From assembly GCA_902399975.1 (NCBI GenBank), contig CABOHA010000004.1, forward strand, positions 1 through 64,000: DNA of 64,000 nt, given 5' to 3'. Source of the stretch: Coriobacteriaceae bacterium. Lineage in GTDB: Bacteria; Actinomycetota; Coriobacteriia; Coriobacteriales; Coriobacteriaceae. Under the pieces are notes generated by a model. That model was not told where the DNA came from and did not search any database. It saw only the letters and a program-made list of their open reading frames with translations. Positions 1 to 8,041 of the stretch are shown here, piece by piece (within the stretch, counting starts at the first letter, position 1; the number at the start of each line of letters is the position of its first letter). The translations under genes were made by a program, and so were the position numbers.

Positions 1-336
1 CATTTCAAATGGTTCGATGTCTGCCCGGATGCGACACTGAAGTAAGTGTCCATCCTCGCAGTATCCGGTTCTCAAGGTGCACGCCCCGCGGCTCATCCGG
101 TCCGACCGGGCCGCGCGGCAAGGAGATATATTGCCAGACCGCGAAGCCCTGTGGGACGTCAATTCCACTCTTCACAAGTCCTACACAACATATCGCTTTC
201 TATAGCTAATAGAAAGACTGGTGCGGATCTTCCGCACGTATCAGATGATGACCCTTTGGTTCAGGAATATATAGAGATCGGTCACCTGTAAGTGTCTATC
301 TACCCGCGCTTTTAGCAATGTAAACCGCGCTTCAGA
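1..336. other. Gene-free left edge
   Basis: I see no convincing gene here: the short reading frames lack a ribosome site and recognisable protein. Two small consecutive stem-loops are visible, 196-216 (7-bp arms CTTTCTA/TAGAAAG) and 221-237 (GTGCGGA/TCCGCAC, 3-nt loop). They may belong to the leader or terminator of a gene beyond the window edge. Confidence 0.5.
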
Positions 337-373
337 TAAAAAGAGGGAGCGCCGCGCACAACGCGACACTCCC
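337..373 (-). terminator. Rho-independent terminator after rplT
   Basis: On the minus strand a GC-rich stem (GGGAG...CTCCC, 345-373) is followed by a T-rich run (337-344), starting about 20 nt past the rplT stop. It fits the end of the infC-rpmI-rplT operon. Confidence 0.75.
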
Positions 374-394
374 CTAGCGATTCAAGAGAATCTA

Positions 395-754
395 TTAGGC
401 CTCGAGAGCCTTCTTGGCGATGGTGGCCAGCTCGTTGAAGGACTCGATGTCCTCGTAAGCCATCTGAGCCAGGACCTTGCGGTCGAGCTCGATGCCGGCA
501 ACCTTCAGGCCGTGCATGAACTGAGAGTAAGAAATATCGTTCAGGCGAGCAGCAGCGTTGATACGAGTGATCCAGAGAGAACGGATCTCGCGCTTCTTGT
601 TGCGGCGATCACGATACTGATACTGCAGGGAGTGCTGGACCTGCTCTTTAGCATGCTTGTAAGTACGCGAAGCGGCACCGTAGTAACCCTTCGCACGGTG
701 CATAACGGTACGGCGCTTCTTCTTGGCGGCAACAGCGCGCTTAATACGTGCCAT
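395..754 (-). CDS. rplT: 50S ribosomal protein L20
   Basis: L20 binds 23S rRNA early in assembly of the large ribosomal subunit. The 119-residue product has the usual length and opens with MARIKRAVAAKKKRR; the very basic N-terminal extension and the SLWITRINAAAR core are typical of the family. An AGGAG site lies 10 nt ahead of the ATG. It is the last gene of the classic infC-rpmI-rplT order, 46 bp after rpmI, with a terminator behind it. In several bacteria L20 represses this operon by binding its own mRNA leader; no such site can be proved here by eye. Confidence 0.98.
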   Translation of the reverse strand: MARIKRAVAAKKKRRTVMHRAKGYYGAASRTYKHAKEQVQHSLQYQYRDRRNKKREIRSLWITRINAAARLNDISYSQFMHGLKVAGIELDRKVLAQMAYEDIESFNELATIAKKALEA

Positions 755-800
755 GTTCTATCAACTCCTAGACGGTAAAACGAAAAACGGGAACGCGAAC

Positions 801-992
801 TTAGGCGAGACGCGACTTGATGACCTTGCGGTCGGCAGCGGCGATCTCGGTCTCCTGACGGAAGCCACGCTTACGCTTGGTGGACTTCTTGCTCAGGATG
901 TGGCTCTTGAAAGCCTTGGCGCGCATAAGCTTGCCGGTACCAGTCTTGCGGAAACGCTTCTTGGTGCCGCTGTGGGACTTCATCTTAGGCAT
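801..992 (-). CDS. rpmI: 50S ribosomal protein L35
   Basis: Small basic protein of the large ribosomal subunit. The 63-residue sequence starts [20 protein letters not shown], the hallmark L35 N-terminus, and ends in a basic tail. A strong AAGGAG site lies just ahead of the ATG. It sits 32 bp after infC and 46 bp before rplT, so the three genes are almost certainly one transcript. Confidence 0.98.
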   Translation of the reverse strand: MPKMKSHSGTKKRFRKTGTGKLMRAKAFKSHILSKKSTKRKRGFRQETEIAAADRKVIKSRLA

Positions 993-1024
993 GAAATACT
1001 CCTTAATCGGTTACAGAACACTAG

Positions 1025-1579
1025 TTACTTGCTATCGCTTGCCGCTTTATCCTCATCGAAGGCGCCCTTAATCGGGGCGAGCAGCATAAGCATGTTACGG
1101 CCTTCCATCTTAGGCTTGGACTCGACCGTAGCGTAAGACTTGAGATCCTCGGCGAGACGCTCGAGAACGTTAAGGCCCTGCTCCGGGTGAGCCATCTCAC
1201 GGCCGCGGAACATGATGGTGATCTTAACGCGTGCGCCCTTCTTGAGGAAACGCAAAACGTGGCCCTTCTTGGTCTCGTAGTCGCCAACGTCGATCTTGGG
1301 TCGGAACTTCATTTCCTTGACCTCGACCTTGGACTGGTTCTTACGAGCAGCCTTGGCCTTCATGGCCTGCTGGTACTTGAACTTACCGTAGTCCATGACC
1401 TTGCAGACCGGCGGCTCCGCGTTGGGAGCGATCTCGACCAGGTCGAGACCCTGATCGTCGGCGACGCGCTGGGCATCGCGGATGGCGAACAGGCCGAGCT
1501 GAGAGCCATCGACGCCAATCAAACGACACGAAGATGCAGTGATCTCGTCGTTGATGCGGGTGTCATCAGACTTAGCTAT
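1025..1579 (-). CDS. infC: Translation initiation factor IF-3, probable AUA start
   Basis: IF-3 keeps ribosomal subunits apart and proofreads the start codon. The family N-terminal motif (RINDEITASSCRLIGVDGSQ) is followed by a lysine-rich linker and the C-terminal domain (MKFRPKIDVGDYETK, MFRGREMAHPEQG). Start choice is notable. An in-frame ATG lies at 1594 but has no ribosome site upstream; instead GGAGG sits between it and an ATA codon at 1579, eight bases before that ATA. infC in many bacteria uses a rare initiator (AUU in E. coli and B. subtilis) so that IF-3 limits its own synthesis, hence I prefer the ATA start (184 aa). If the ATG is used the protein is 189 aa. Confidence 0.93.
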   Translation of the reverse strand: MAKSDDTRINDEITASSCRLIGVDGSQLGLFAIRDAQRVADDQGLDLVEIAPNAEPPVCKVMDYGKFKYQQAMKAKAARKNQSKVEVKEMKFRPKIDVGDYETKKGHVLRFLKKGARVKITIMFRGREMAHPEQGLNVLERLAEDLKSYATVESKPKMEGRNMLMLLAPIKGAFDEDKAASDSK

Positions 1580-1594
1580 TTTCCCTACCTCCAT

Positions 1595-1800
1595 TCATAA
1601 AAAATAACCCGGCGCTTCTCAGCAACCAGGTCGTACACATAGACTTCCTCGATTTGAGGAAGGGAATCTAAGTTGTATGACCAGTCAGCTGCTCATTGGC
1701 GCCAAAAGGTGGGAACCCTCAGGTTCCTCTTCAGGGCATTGCGGGAACAACGCCTTGCGAATAATAACACGTACAGCGCGTTATCACATTACGTACACGA
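1595..1800 (-). promoter_or_regulatory. infC leader region
   Basis: About 200 bases without a gene lie ahead of infC. On the minus strand there is an extended -10 like element (TGTTATTAT, near 1760) and two small stem-loops downstream, 1712-1727 (GGAACC/GGTTCC) and 1644-1662 (CTTCCTC/GAGGAAG). This layout suits an infC promoter with a structured leader, but the -35 is weak and no specific leader family is recognised. Confidence 0.4.
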
Positions 1801-1863
1801 AAAAGGGGCCTTGACCCCCTTGAACACTCGCTTGTATGTATGGTGCCCGAGGCGAGACTCGAA
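1796..1863 (-). repeat. Second copy of the tRNA-Leu 3' end and terminator
   Basis: This segment repeats 1979-2048 with a few changes, 184 bp away in the same orientation. Read on the minus strand it carries the 3' part of the tRNA-Leu T arm and acceptor with CCA (1841-1863), then a spacer, then a GC hairpin with a T run (1800-1821). The rest of a tRNA is missing, so it is a fragment. It may be a decayed second tRNA gene or an attachment-site scar. Confidence 0.75.
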
Positions 1864-1978
1864 GGGCCTTCGCTTCGCGAAGCCCCGGGCTTCGGGCGCG
1901 TGGCGCCCTCGCCACGCTCCGCTACAAACAGGCCACAAGCCTGTTTGCTTAACGCTTCGCGCGCTCACGCGAGTTCGG

Positions 1979-2005
1979 CACGAAAAAGGGGGCCGCAACC
2001 CCCTT
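1979..2005 (-). terminator. tRNA-Leu terminator
   Basis: Minus-strand stem GGGGG/CCCCC (1988-2003) with a 6-nt loop, followed by a TTTTT run at 1983-1987, 20 nt after the tRNA 3' end. A near copy is found at 1800-1821. Confidence 0.75.
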
Positions 2006-2024
2006 GAACGCTCGCTTGCATGAA

Positions 2025-2111
2025 TGGTGCCCGAGGCGAGACTCGAACTCGCACGTTGTTGCCAACGGTGGATTTTGAGTCCACTGCGTCTGCCAATTCC
2101 GCCACTCGGGC
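2025..2111 (-). tRNA. tRNA-Leu (anticodon CAA)
   Basis: The minus strand folds as a class II (long variable arm) tRNA. Acceptor GCCCGAG pairs with CTCGGGC, followed by discriminator A and an encoded CCA. The D arm starts TGGCGGAATTGGCAGACGC, as in bacterial tRNA-Leu. The anticodon stem GTGGA/TCCAC encloses loop CTCAAAA, giving anticodon CAA, which reads UUG. The variable arm is followed by a T arm with GTTCGAGTC. Its 3' end is duplicated 184 bp downstream. Confidence 0.95.
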
Positions 2112-2150
2112 ACACAATGCGTGAGTTAGTTTATCACAGCTTTCTACCGA

Positions 2151-3584
2151 TTAGTCCGAAAATGGAACTTCGAGCATTTCGATGAGTTCGACCGTGCGGA
2201 GCATCTCGCGCCGACGGCATCCGCGACCGTCAACCGAAGCCTCACCCATCTGGTTATCGTAAGGGTCCTCGCGCATGCCGTCGAAAGAGGGCTCAAACTC
2301 TGCCTGGAATCGATTGTTGGCCACCATACGCCACGGGTCGAGATTGCCAAAGTAGTGACGGCGGCGCCACTCCTCCCCCATCCTGCGAGCAGAAGATCCA
2401 AATGACACGTCGGCGTTGAGCCAACCGGTCTGCGGCGTATAGAACTCTGCCCAGTCGTGCGACCCCACCGAATCGGGCGCAACATACAGGCCGCTCTGCC
2501 AACGGGCAGGCACGCCCGCGATACGGCACATGGTGATAAACGTGAGCGCCATAACGCCGCAATCGCCGCGGAGCGAATGCGCGCAGTCATCGGCAATAGA
2601 TCCCAAAAGCAAGTACGGCGGCTGATAGCGATAGTCGATATACTGCGTCAGGTAATCATAGATAGCACGGGCGCGATCGAGCGGATCCTCGAGCCCGTCA
2701 ATGACACGGGCCGTCAGCTGCTGCAGATACGGCGTGAATGCAATGTGCGGACGGTCCTCGGAAATATCCTCGGGCAGAGGCGCATCCATAAGCGGGTGAA
2801 CCGGAAGTGTGCCACCGTAGACATCACAATAAGCAGCATCGATGTGATAACGATAGGTCACCGAAAATAAGTGCTCGCTCGAGGAAGACCACGAGACGGT
2901 ACGCGCCGAAGCATTCGCGGGAGCAACAGCACCCTCCGGCGTCATGTCGAGAATCTCGACCCGAGACTGCTGACGGCAGGCAGCCGCGACGGGAAGCCAA
3001 GCGCAAACGGCCTCCCCTTCCAGAGCGCCGGGGACAGACACGGACGCTTTAAGCGTAATGACGCGAGCCAATCCGTTTTGCGACTCCATCTCCTTGAGCA
3101 TCTCGTTGCGCAGTGCTATTCCGTCCGCAGAATCGGGCCGCATGCCGGGAACCTCTTTGGGATATACGCGAAGCGAATCGAGGAAGTTGTCGAGAACGAA
3201 CAGCTCACCATCGATAAAGCGCCAGTCAATACGCTTACGATTAATCAGGTCATCAAACTGCTCTTCGGTAAACTCTGGCCACTCCTCGCGAATCATCGCA
3301 ATAGCCTGATCGCGAGACACCGAAAAATGAAGCGGCGTCTCGAGCATGCGATACCGCTCGGCACGAACACAAGCAGCCAGCGAAGGCTCGGGGTTCTGCT
3401 CCAAAAGGCGATCGCAGGCAGCAACAGCCTGCGTCAAATACCCGGCATCCTTAAGACGAAGAATCTCGGGCGGCAGTCCAACATCGAGATGACGAAAGTC
3501 ATCACAGCAAACATCAACAGAGCAACCAACAGGACCCTCGTCAATAACCTTCCCATCCGAAGGCAGCACATCAATAACAGCCAT
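2151..3584 (-). CDS. Transglutaminase-like domain protein
   Basis: A 477-residue protein, probably cytoplasmic since no signal peptide is seen. The C-terminal half carries a transglutaminase-like (papain-fold) core with the triad visible: Cys in LRGDCGVMALTF, His in VGSHDWAEFY and Asp in LNADVSFG. The N-terminal half (roughly residues 50-250) is an unrecognised domain with beta-rich stretches. Such proteins act as peptidases or amide-modifying enzymes; the substrate here is unknown. The start at 3584 has GGAG seven bases upstream; a longer frame to 3662 would begin inside a region with no ribosome site. It lies downstream of fba but separated by a 92-nt foldback, so it is probably its own transcript. 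Confidence 0.85.
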   Translation of the reverse strand: MAVIDVLPSDGKVIDEGPVGCSVDVCCDDFRHLDVGLPPEILRLKDAGYLTQAVAACDRLLEQNPEPSLAACVRAERYRMLETPLHFSVSRDQAIAMIREEWPEFTEEQFDDLINRKRIDWRFIDGELFVLDNFLDSLRVYPKEVPGMRPDSADGIALRNEMLKEMESQNGLARVITLKASVSVPGALEGEAVCAWLPVAAACRQQSRVEILDMTPEGAVAPANASARTVSWSSSSEHLFSVTYRYHIDAAYCDVYGGTLPVHPLMDAPLPEDISEDRPHIAFTPYLQQLTARVIDGLEDPLDRARAIYDYLTQYIDYRYQPPYLLLGSIADDCAHSLRGDCGVMALTFITMCRIAGVPARWQSGLYVAPDSVGSHDWAEFYTPQTGWLNADVSFGSSARRMGEEWRRRHYFGNLDPWRMVANNRFQAEFEPSFDGMREDPYDNQMGEASVDGRGCRRREMLRTVELIEMLEVPFSD

Positions 3585-3723
3585 ACCAAACTCCAAGTCA
3601 TTAGAACTCTTGAAGCACATTGTAGCGAGATAAAAAGAAAGCCCCAGCAAAGGGGCTCTCAATACCGATAAACGGTACCTCTAAAAATGAATTCAGACTC
3701 GTAACCCTGCGGCGTTAAACAAA

Positions 3724-3815
3724 GGAAGCCCCGTCCCCCGGAACTGTTTCCTTAGCGCGACTTCTGGCAAAGCCAGGTGAGCGCAAAGGAAACAGTGTAG
3801 GGGGACGGGGCTTCC
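3724..3815. repeat. 92-nt near-perfect foldback
   Basis: Nested inverted repeats: 16-bp outer arms 3724-3739/3800-3815, 11-bp arms 3743-3753/3786-3796, GCGC at 3755-3758/3781-3784, and an inner CTGGC/GCCAG hairpin at 3764-3776. Only short bulges interrupt it. It sits between the fba stop and the next same-strand gene. It could serve as a terminator, but its size and symmetry look more like a palindromic intergenic repeat element. Confidence 0.8.
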
Positions 3816-3835
3816 GGCGGGAAGTTTAGCGACGC

Positions 3836-4702
3836 TTACGCCTTGTTGACGGAGCCAAACTCCTCCATGAGCTCCTTGGTGCGGGCAACGATGTTGTCGC
3901 GACCAGGCTTGAGGAGCTTGCGGGGGTCAAAGCCCTTGCCCTGCTGATCCTTGCCAGCCTCGATGTACTCGCGGACGCCCTTGGCGAAGACGAGCTGCAG
4001 GTCGGTGTTGACGTTGATCTTGGAGATGCCCAGGGAGATGGCCTTCTTGATCTGATCCTCGGGGATGCCGGTGCCACCGTGCAGGACGAGGGGCAGGTCG
4101 CCGGTCTGGGCCTTGATCTCGCCCAGGCGCTCGAAGGAAAGGCCAGCCCAGTCGGCGGGGTACACGCCGTGGATGTTGCCGATGCCGCAGGCGAGGAAGT
4201 CGACGCCCAGGTCAGCGATCTGCTTGCACTCAGCAGGATCAGCGAGCTCGCCGCTGGAGGTCACGCCGTCCTCGGTGCCGCCGATGCCGCCGACCTCGGC
4301 CTCGATGGACATGCCCTTGGAGTGGGCAAGCTCAACGAGCTCCTTGGTGCGGTCGAGGTTAAGCTGGAAGGTCTCCTCGTGAGAGCCGTCATACATGATG
4401 GACGTGAAGCCGGCCTCGATGCACTTAAAGCAGTCCTCGTAAGAACCGTGATCGAGGTGAAGGGCGACGGGAACGGTAACGCCCGTGGCCTCGACGGCAG
4501 CCTTGACCATGTCGGCGCAGACCTTGAAACCGCCCATCCACTTAGCGGCACCAGCGGTGCACTGAAGGATCAGCGGAGACTTGGCCTCCTCGGCGGCCTG
4601 GAGAATAGCCAGGGTCCACTCGAGGTTGTTGGTGTTGAAGGCACCGAGACCGTACTTGCCGGCTTCGGCCTTCTTGAGCATGTCTGCTGCGTTGACGAGC
4701 AT
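3836..4702 (-). CDS. fba: Class II fructose-bisphosphate aldolase
   Basis: Zinc enzyme of glycolysis and gluconeogenesis that splits fructose 1,6-bisphosphate into glyceraldehyde 3-phosphate and dihydroxyacetone phosphate. The 288-residue protein begins MLVNAADMLKKAEAGKYG and shows class II motifs: zinc-site HLDHGSYEDC, the glutamate-rich IEAEVGGIGGTED, HGGTGIP and INVNTDLQ. The start at 4702 is fixed by AGGAGG placed seven bases upstream; an in-frame extension to 4798 runs into the promoter region. It is monocistronic by position. A TAAAAT -10 like hexamer lies about 45 bases ahead on the minus strand but has no convincing -35. Confidence 0.97.
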   Translation of the reverse strand: MLVNAADMLKKAEAGKYGLGAFNTNNLEWTLAILQAAEEAKSPLILQCTAGAAKWMGGFKVCADMVKAAVEATGVTVPVALHLDHGSYEDCFKCIEAGFTSIMYDGSHEETFQLNLDRTKELVELAHSKGMSIEAEVGGIGGTEDGVTSSGELADPAECKQIADLGVDFLACGIGNIHGVYPADWAGLSFERLGEIKAQTGDLPLVLHGGTGIPEDQIKKAISLGISKINVNTDLQLVFAKGVREYIEAGKDQQGKGFDPRKLLKPGRDNIVARTKELMEEFGSVNKA

Positions 4703-4897
4703 AAAAGAAACCTCCTGTAAGGTTGCTCCGATAACGCCTGAGATTTTACCACGGCGCACCCGAGCATAAACGTTCGTTTGTTCACGAATATCGTCCAAAC
4801 AGACTTTTTTTGACCGTTTGCCCTACGGAATCGACCCGTTGGGGAAAAATAGCTTGACGTTTGGACGCTTCTCGTGCTTCAAAAGCCGACTAGTAAG

Positions 4898-5581
4898 CTA
4901 CATCTGCATGAAAGGGCTCTGCATGAGCTCGCGTGCCATGGTGGTCGAATCGCCATGGCCGGTTAGGCAAACGGTATCGGGCGGGAGAAGCTGGGCGAGC
5001 TTGGAGAGCGAGCGCAGGATCGCCGCCTCGTCTCCTCCAGAAAGATCGGTGCGGCCATGCCCACCCGGGAATAGCGTGTCGCCCACAAAGGCAATGTTCC
5101 CCTGCTCAGTGGCGGCGAACAGAACGATGCCGCCCGGTGTGTGCCCGGGCACCTCAATTACCTGCAGGCAAATGTCGCCCAGCTCAATGGTGTCGCCCTC
5201 GGCAAGCAGCCGCGTCGGCTCACCTGGATCGGGCGTCTCGATGCCCCACATCGCTCGCTGCTCCTCGATATTCGCATGCGGCACTGCTGCGTCCTTGCCA
5301 CACAGCTCGTACAGGACGTCGGCGCCAACGGCGGCCCGAACTCCAGCGACACCGCCAACATGGTCGGCGTGACCGTGCGTGCAAACGGCGCCGAGCACCT
5401 GCACATCGGGGTGTTCGGCTCGAATATGCTCCACCAAGCGCTCGCCTTCCCATGCGGGGTCGATAATCACGCACTCATTGTCCGAAATGACAGCATAGCT
5501 ATTGGTCTGAATGGGACCGTTTACGAGCGTCTCGATCTCGACCGATCCCTTGGGAGTTAAATCCAAGGACACAGCACTCAT
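4898..5581 (-). CDS. MBL-fold metallo-hydrolase (glyoxalase II-like)
   Basis: A 227-residue metallo-beta-lactamase fold hydrolase. The dinuclear metal site is visible: THGHADHVGG (HxHxDH), GHTPGG with the third histidine, FVGDTLF with the bridging aspartate, and the final histidine in LTGHGD. Proteins of this size and the N-terminal TNSYAVI...VIIDPAWEGE pattern are usually annotated as hydroxyacylglutathione hydrolase-like; the real substrate in a glutathione-poor anaerobe is unknown. It is the third gene after recJ and rel, separated from rel by an 84-bp gap with a perfect stem-loop, a position where MBL hydrolases also occur in Firmicutes rel operons. Confidence 0.9.
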   Translation of the reverse strand: MSAVSLDLTPKGSVEIETLVNGPIQTNSYAVISDNECVIIDPAWEGERLVEHIRAEHPDVQVLGAVCTHGHADHVGGVAGVRAAVGADVLYELCGKDAAVPHANIEEQRAMWGIETPDPGEPTRLLAEGDTIELGDICLQVIEVPGHTPGGIVLFAATEQGNIAFVGDTLFPGGHGRTDLSGGDEAAILRSLSKLAQLLPPDTVCLTGHGDSTTMARELMQSPFMQM

Positions 5582-5601
5582 GTCCCTCTCCTCTCTATAG
5601 A

Positions 5602-5629
5602 ACTCGAGGCATCAAACGATGCCTCGAGT
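5602..5629. other. Perfect 12-bp stem-loop between rel and the hydrolase
   Basis: ACTCGAGGCATC and GATGCCTCGAGT flank an AAAC tetraloop. It lies 36 bases past the rel stop and just ahead of the ribosome site of the hydrolase gene (on the minus strand). No T run follows, so it may be an intercistronic stability or attenuation element more than a full terminator. Confidence 0.65.
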
Positions 5630-5665
5630 GTAGCGAATATCGATAATGTGGCACGTTCGTCGCGA

Positions 5666-8026
5666 CTAAACGCGGCGCTTAAGCTGGGCTCCACCCTCGC
5701 CGGGCATCAAGCGACGCGCGTCGTAGACCGAGTCAACGCTGCTGATAGAGGCCAGCAGCGGATCCAGACCACTCGCGTCCGAGATCTCGACCATAAAGCG
5801 CAGGGTTGCAATACCCTCGCGGTTGGTCGACGTGGCGGCAGAAAGGATATTGCCACCCGCATCGCCAATGGCAATGGTGACATCCTTGAGCAGGCCCATG
5901 CGGTCCAGGCACTCGACCACGATCTCGACCTGGAAGAGGGTGTCGGCAGCGCCGTCCCATTCCACATCGATCATGCGCTCGGGATGCTCCATAAGACCCT
6001 TGACGTTGGGGCAGTTGGCGCGATGCACCGAAACGCCACGACCGCGCGTGATGAAGCCGACGATGTCGTCGCCCGTCACGGGGTTGCAGCAATGGGCCAG
6101 ACGGACCAGCAGGCCGCTGTTGCTCTCGCCCTTGACGATAATGCCGTTGCTGGCGCTCTTGCCGCGCTTTTGCGGCTTGCGGTTGGAGCCGCGGGCAGGC
6201 TGCTTGACGACCTCGGCGATAGCCTCGGCCTTGGTGAGCTGTTCCTCGGGCTTGGGGTCCAAGATTTGCTCGACCTTATTGCCCACAGCGCGCGGGGCAA
6301 CCTTGCCGGCGCCGACGGCGGCAAACAGGTCCTCGAGCTGCTTGAAGTTAAACTGCTCCGCCACGGCGTTGAGCGCACGCGTCGAACGCGGCGTAGAAAT
6401 GCCATAGCCACGCTTACGCAGGTCCTTGGCCAGCATATCGCGACCAGCAGCAGCGTCGTCGTCCTTGGTCGCAGCGGCAAAATAGCGGCGGATCTTTGAC
6501 TTGGCGGAAGGTGTCTTAACGATCTTGAGCCAATCACGCGACGGCTTGGAACTCTTGTTAGTCAGAATCTCGACACGGTCACCCGTCTTAATCTCGTGCG
6601 TGAGCGGAGCCACCGCACCGTTGATTTTGGCGCCGACGCAATGGTTTCCCACCTCGGTGTGAACGGCGTAGGCAAAGTCGAGCGGCGTGGAGCCGGCACG
6701 AAGCGCCATGACCTCGCCCTTGGGCGTAAAGACAAAAATCTCCTGATCGAAGAGGTCGACCTTCAGCGAATGCAGGTATTCCTTGGCGTCGGTAATCTCA
6801 TCAGACGCAGCCCAATCGAGCGAATGTTTGAGCCAGTTAATCTGGTCGTCCAGACGCTGGGCATCATTGGTCTTAGACGCAGACGATCCGCCCGACTTCT
6901 TATATAGCCAGTGGGCGGCAATGCCGTACTCGGCCTGCTCGTGCATCTCGTAGGTACGAATCTGAATCTCGAGCGGACGAGCCGTGGGGCCGATAACCGT
7001 CGTGTGGAGCGACTGGTAGTTATTGACCTTGGGCATGGCGATATAGTCTTTAAAGCGCCCGGGCATGGGGTGCCACAGCGTATGCACCGCGCCGAGCGTG
7101 GAGTAGCAATCGCGCACCGAATGCGTGATGACGCGCAGTGCCACCAGGTCGTAGATCTCGGAAAATTCCTTGCCCTTGCGCTTCATCTTTTGGTAGATGG
7201 ACCAATAGTGCTTGGAACGGCCGTTGATCTGGAAGTCCTCCAGGCCAATGCGGTTGAGCTCGTCGGTGAGTGTCTTGATGGTCTCGGCCAGATAGCGCTC
7301 ACGGACCTCGCGCGACTCCGCCACCATGCGTGCGATGCGCTGGTAGGCGTCGGGTTCAAGGTAGAAGAAGGACAGGTCCTCGAGTTCCCATTTAATGGAG
7401 CTCATGCCCAGACGGTCGGCCAGGGGCGCATACACGTCCATGGTCTCGCGGGCCTTAAACAGGCGACGGTCCTCACGCAAGGCCGCAAGGGTGCGCATGT
7501 TGTGCAGACGGTCGGCAAGCTTAACGATGATGACGCGGATGTCCTTGGACATGGCGAGGAACATCTTTCGCAGCGTGAGCGCCTGTTTCTCGTCCATGCT
7601 GTCGACTTCGATGTTGGTGAGCTTGGTCACGCCATCGACGAGCTCGGCCACCGTATCGCCAAACAGGCCGGAAACATCGGCAAGCGAGGTCTCGGTATCC
7701 TCGACGGTATCGTGCAGCAGCGCGGCGCACACCACATCGCAGTCCATCTTGAGATCGGCCAAAATGATGGCCACCTCGACGGGATGGTTGATGTACATCT
7801 CACCCGAGCGGCGCTTTTGGTTGCAGTGCTTCTCGGCAGCAAAGCAATAGGCCTGCTCCACCTTAGAAAAGTCGTCCACATTCATATATTTGAGGCACAG
7901 GCGCTCCAGTTTGTCGTAGCTGTCCGCCATAATCTCGGGCGGCAGCTCATCGGCATGCTTATAGTGCTCCATCTCCGAGAACGGCTGGAGGGTGGAATCA
8001 TGGGCGGTACGGGCTGCGGCATCCAT
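5666..8026 (-). CDS. rel: Bifunctional (p)ppGpp synthetase/hydrolase Rel
   Basis: Makes and degrades the alarmone (p)ppGpp in the stringent response, acting at the ribosome. The 786-residue protein has the long Rel order: HD hydrolase (LLHDTVED near residue 104, preceded by a conserved INHP), synthetase (GRSKHYWSIYQKMK; RFKD near residue 324), TGS domain (FTPKGEVMALRAGSTPLDFA, about 430-490), a helical/zinc-finger stretch with LAHCCNPVTGDDIVGF, and a C-terminal ACT domain (about 705-780). An intact HD motif plus the RxKD signature point to a true bifunctional enzyme, not a RelA-only synthetase. The gene starts 15 bp after recJ and is probably cotranscribed with it. Confidence 0.97.
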   Translation of the reverse strand: MDAAARTAHDSTLQPFSEMEHYKHADELPPEIMADSYDKLERLCLKYMNVDDFSKVEQAYCFAAEKHCNQKRRSGEMYINHPVEVAIILADLKMDCDVVCAALLHDTVEDTETSLADVSGLFGDTVAELVDGVTKLTNIEVDSMDEKQALTLRKMFLAMSKDIRVIIVKLADRLHNMRTLAALREDRRLFKARETMDVYAPLADRLGMSSIKWELEDLSFFYLEPDAYQRIARMVAESREVRERYLAETIKTLTDELNRIGLEDFQINGRSKHYWSIYQKMKRKGKEFSEIYDLVALRVITHSVRDCYSTLGAVHTLWHPMPGRFKDYIAMPKVNNYQSLHTTVIGPTARPLEIQIRTYEMHEQAEYGIAAHWLYKKSGGSSASKTNDAQRLDDQINWLKHSLDWAASDEITDAKEYLHSLKVDLFDQEIFVFTPKGEVMALRAGSTPLDFAYAVHTEVGNHCVGAKINGAVAPLTHEIKTGDRVEILTNKSSKPSRDWLKIVKTPSAKSKIRRYFAAATKDDDAAAGRDMLAKDLRKRGYGISTPRSTRALNAVAEQFNFKQLEDLFAAVGAGKVAPRAVGNKVEQILDPKPEEQLTKAEAIAEVVKQPARGSNRKPQKRGKSASNGIIVKGESNSGLLVRLAHCCNPVTGDDIVGFITRGRGVSVHRANCPNVKGLMEHPERMIDVEWDGAADTLFQVEIVVECLDRMGLLKDVTIAIGDAGGNILSAATSTNREGIATLRFMVEISDASGLDPLLASISSVDSVYDARRLMPGEGGAQLKRRV

Positions 8027-8041
8027 CGAGGTCCCCTTCCC

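Noticed and set aside
46..291. 81-codon frame at the left edge
   Set aside because: No ribosome site and no recognisable protein.
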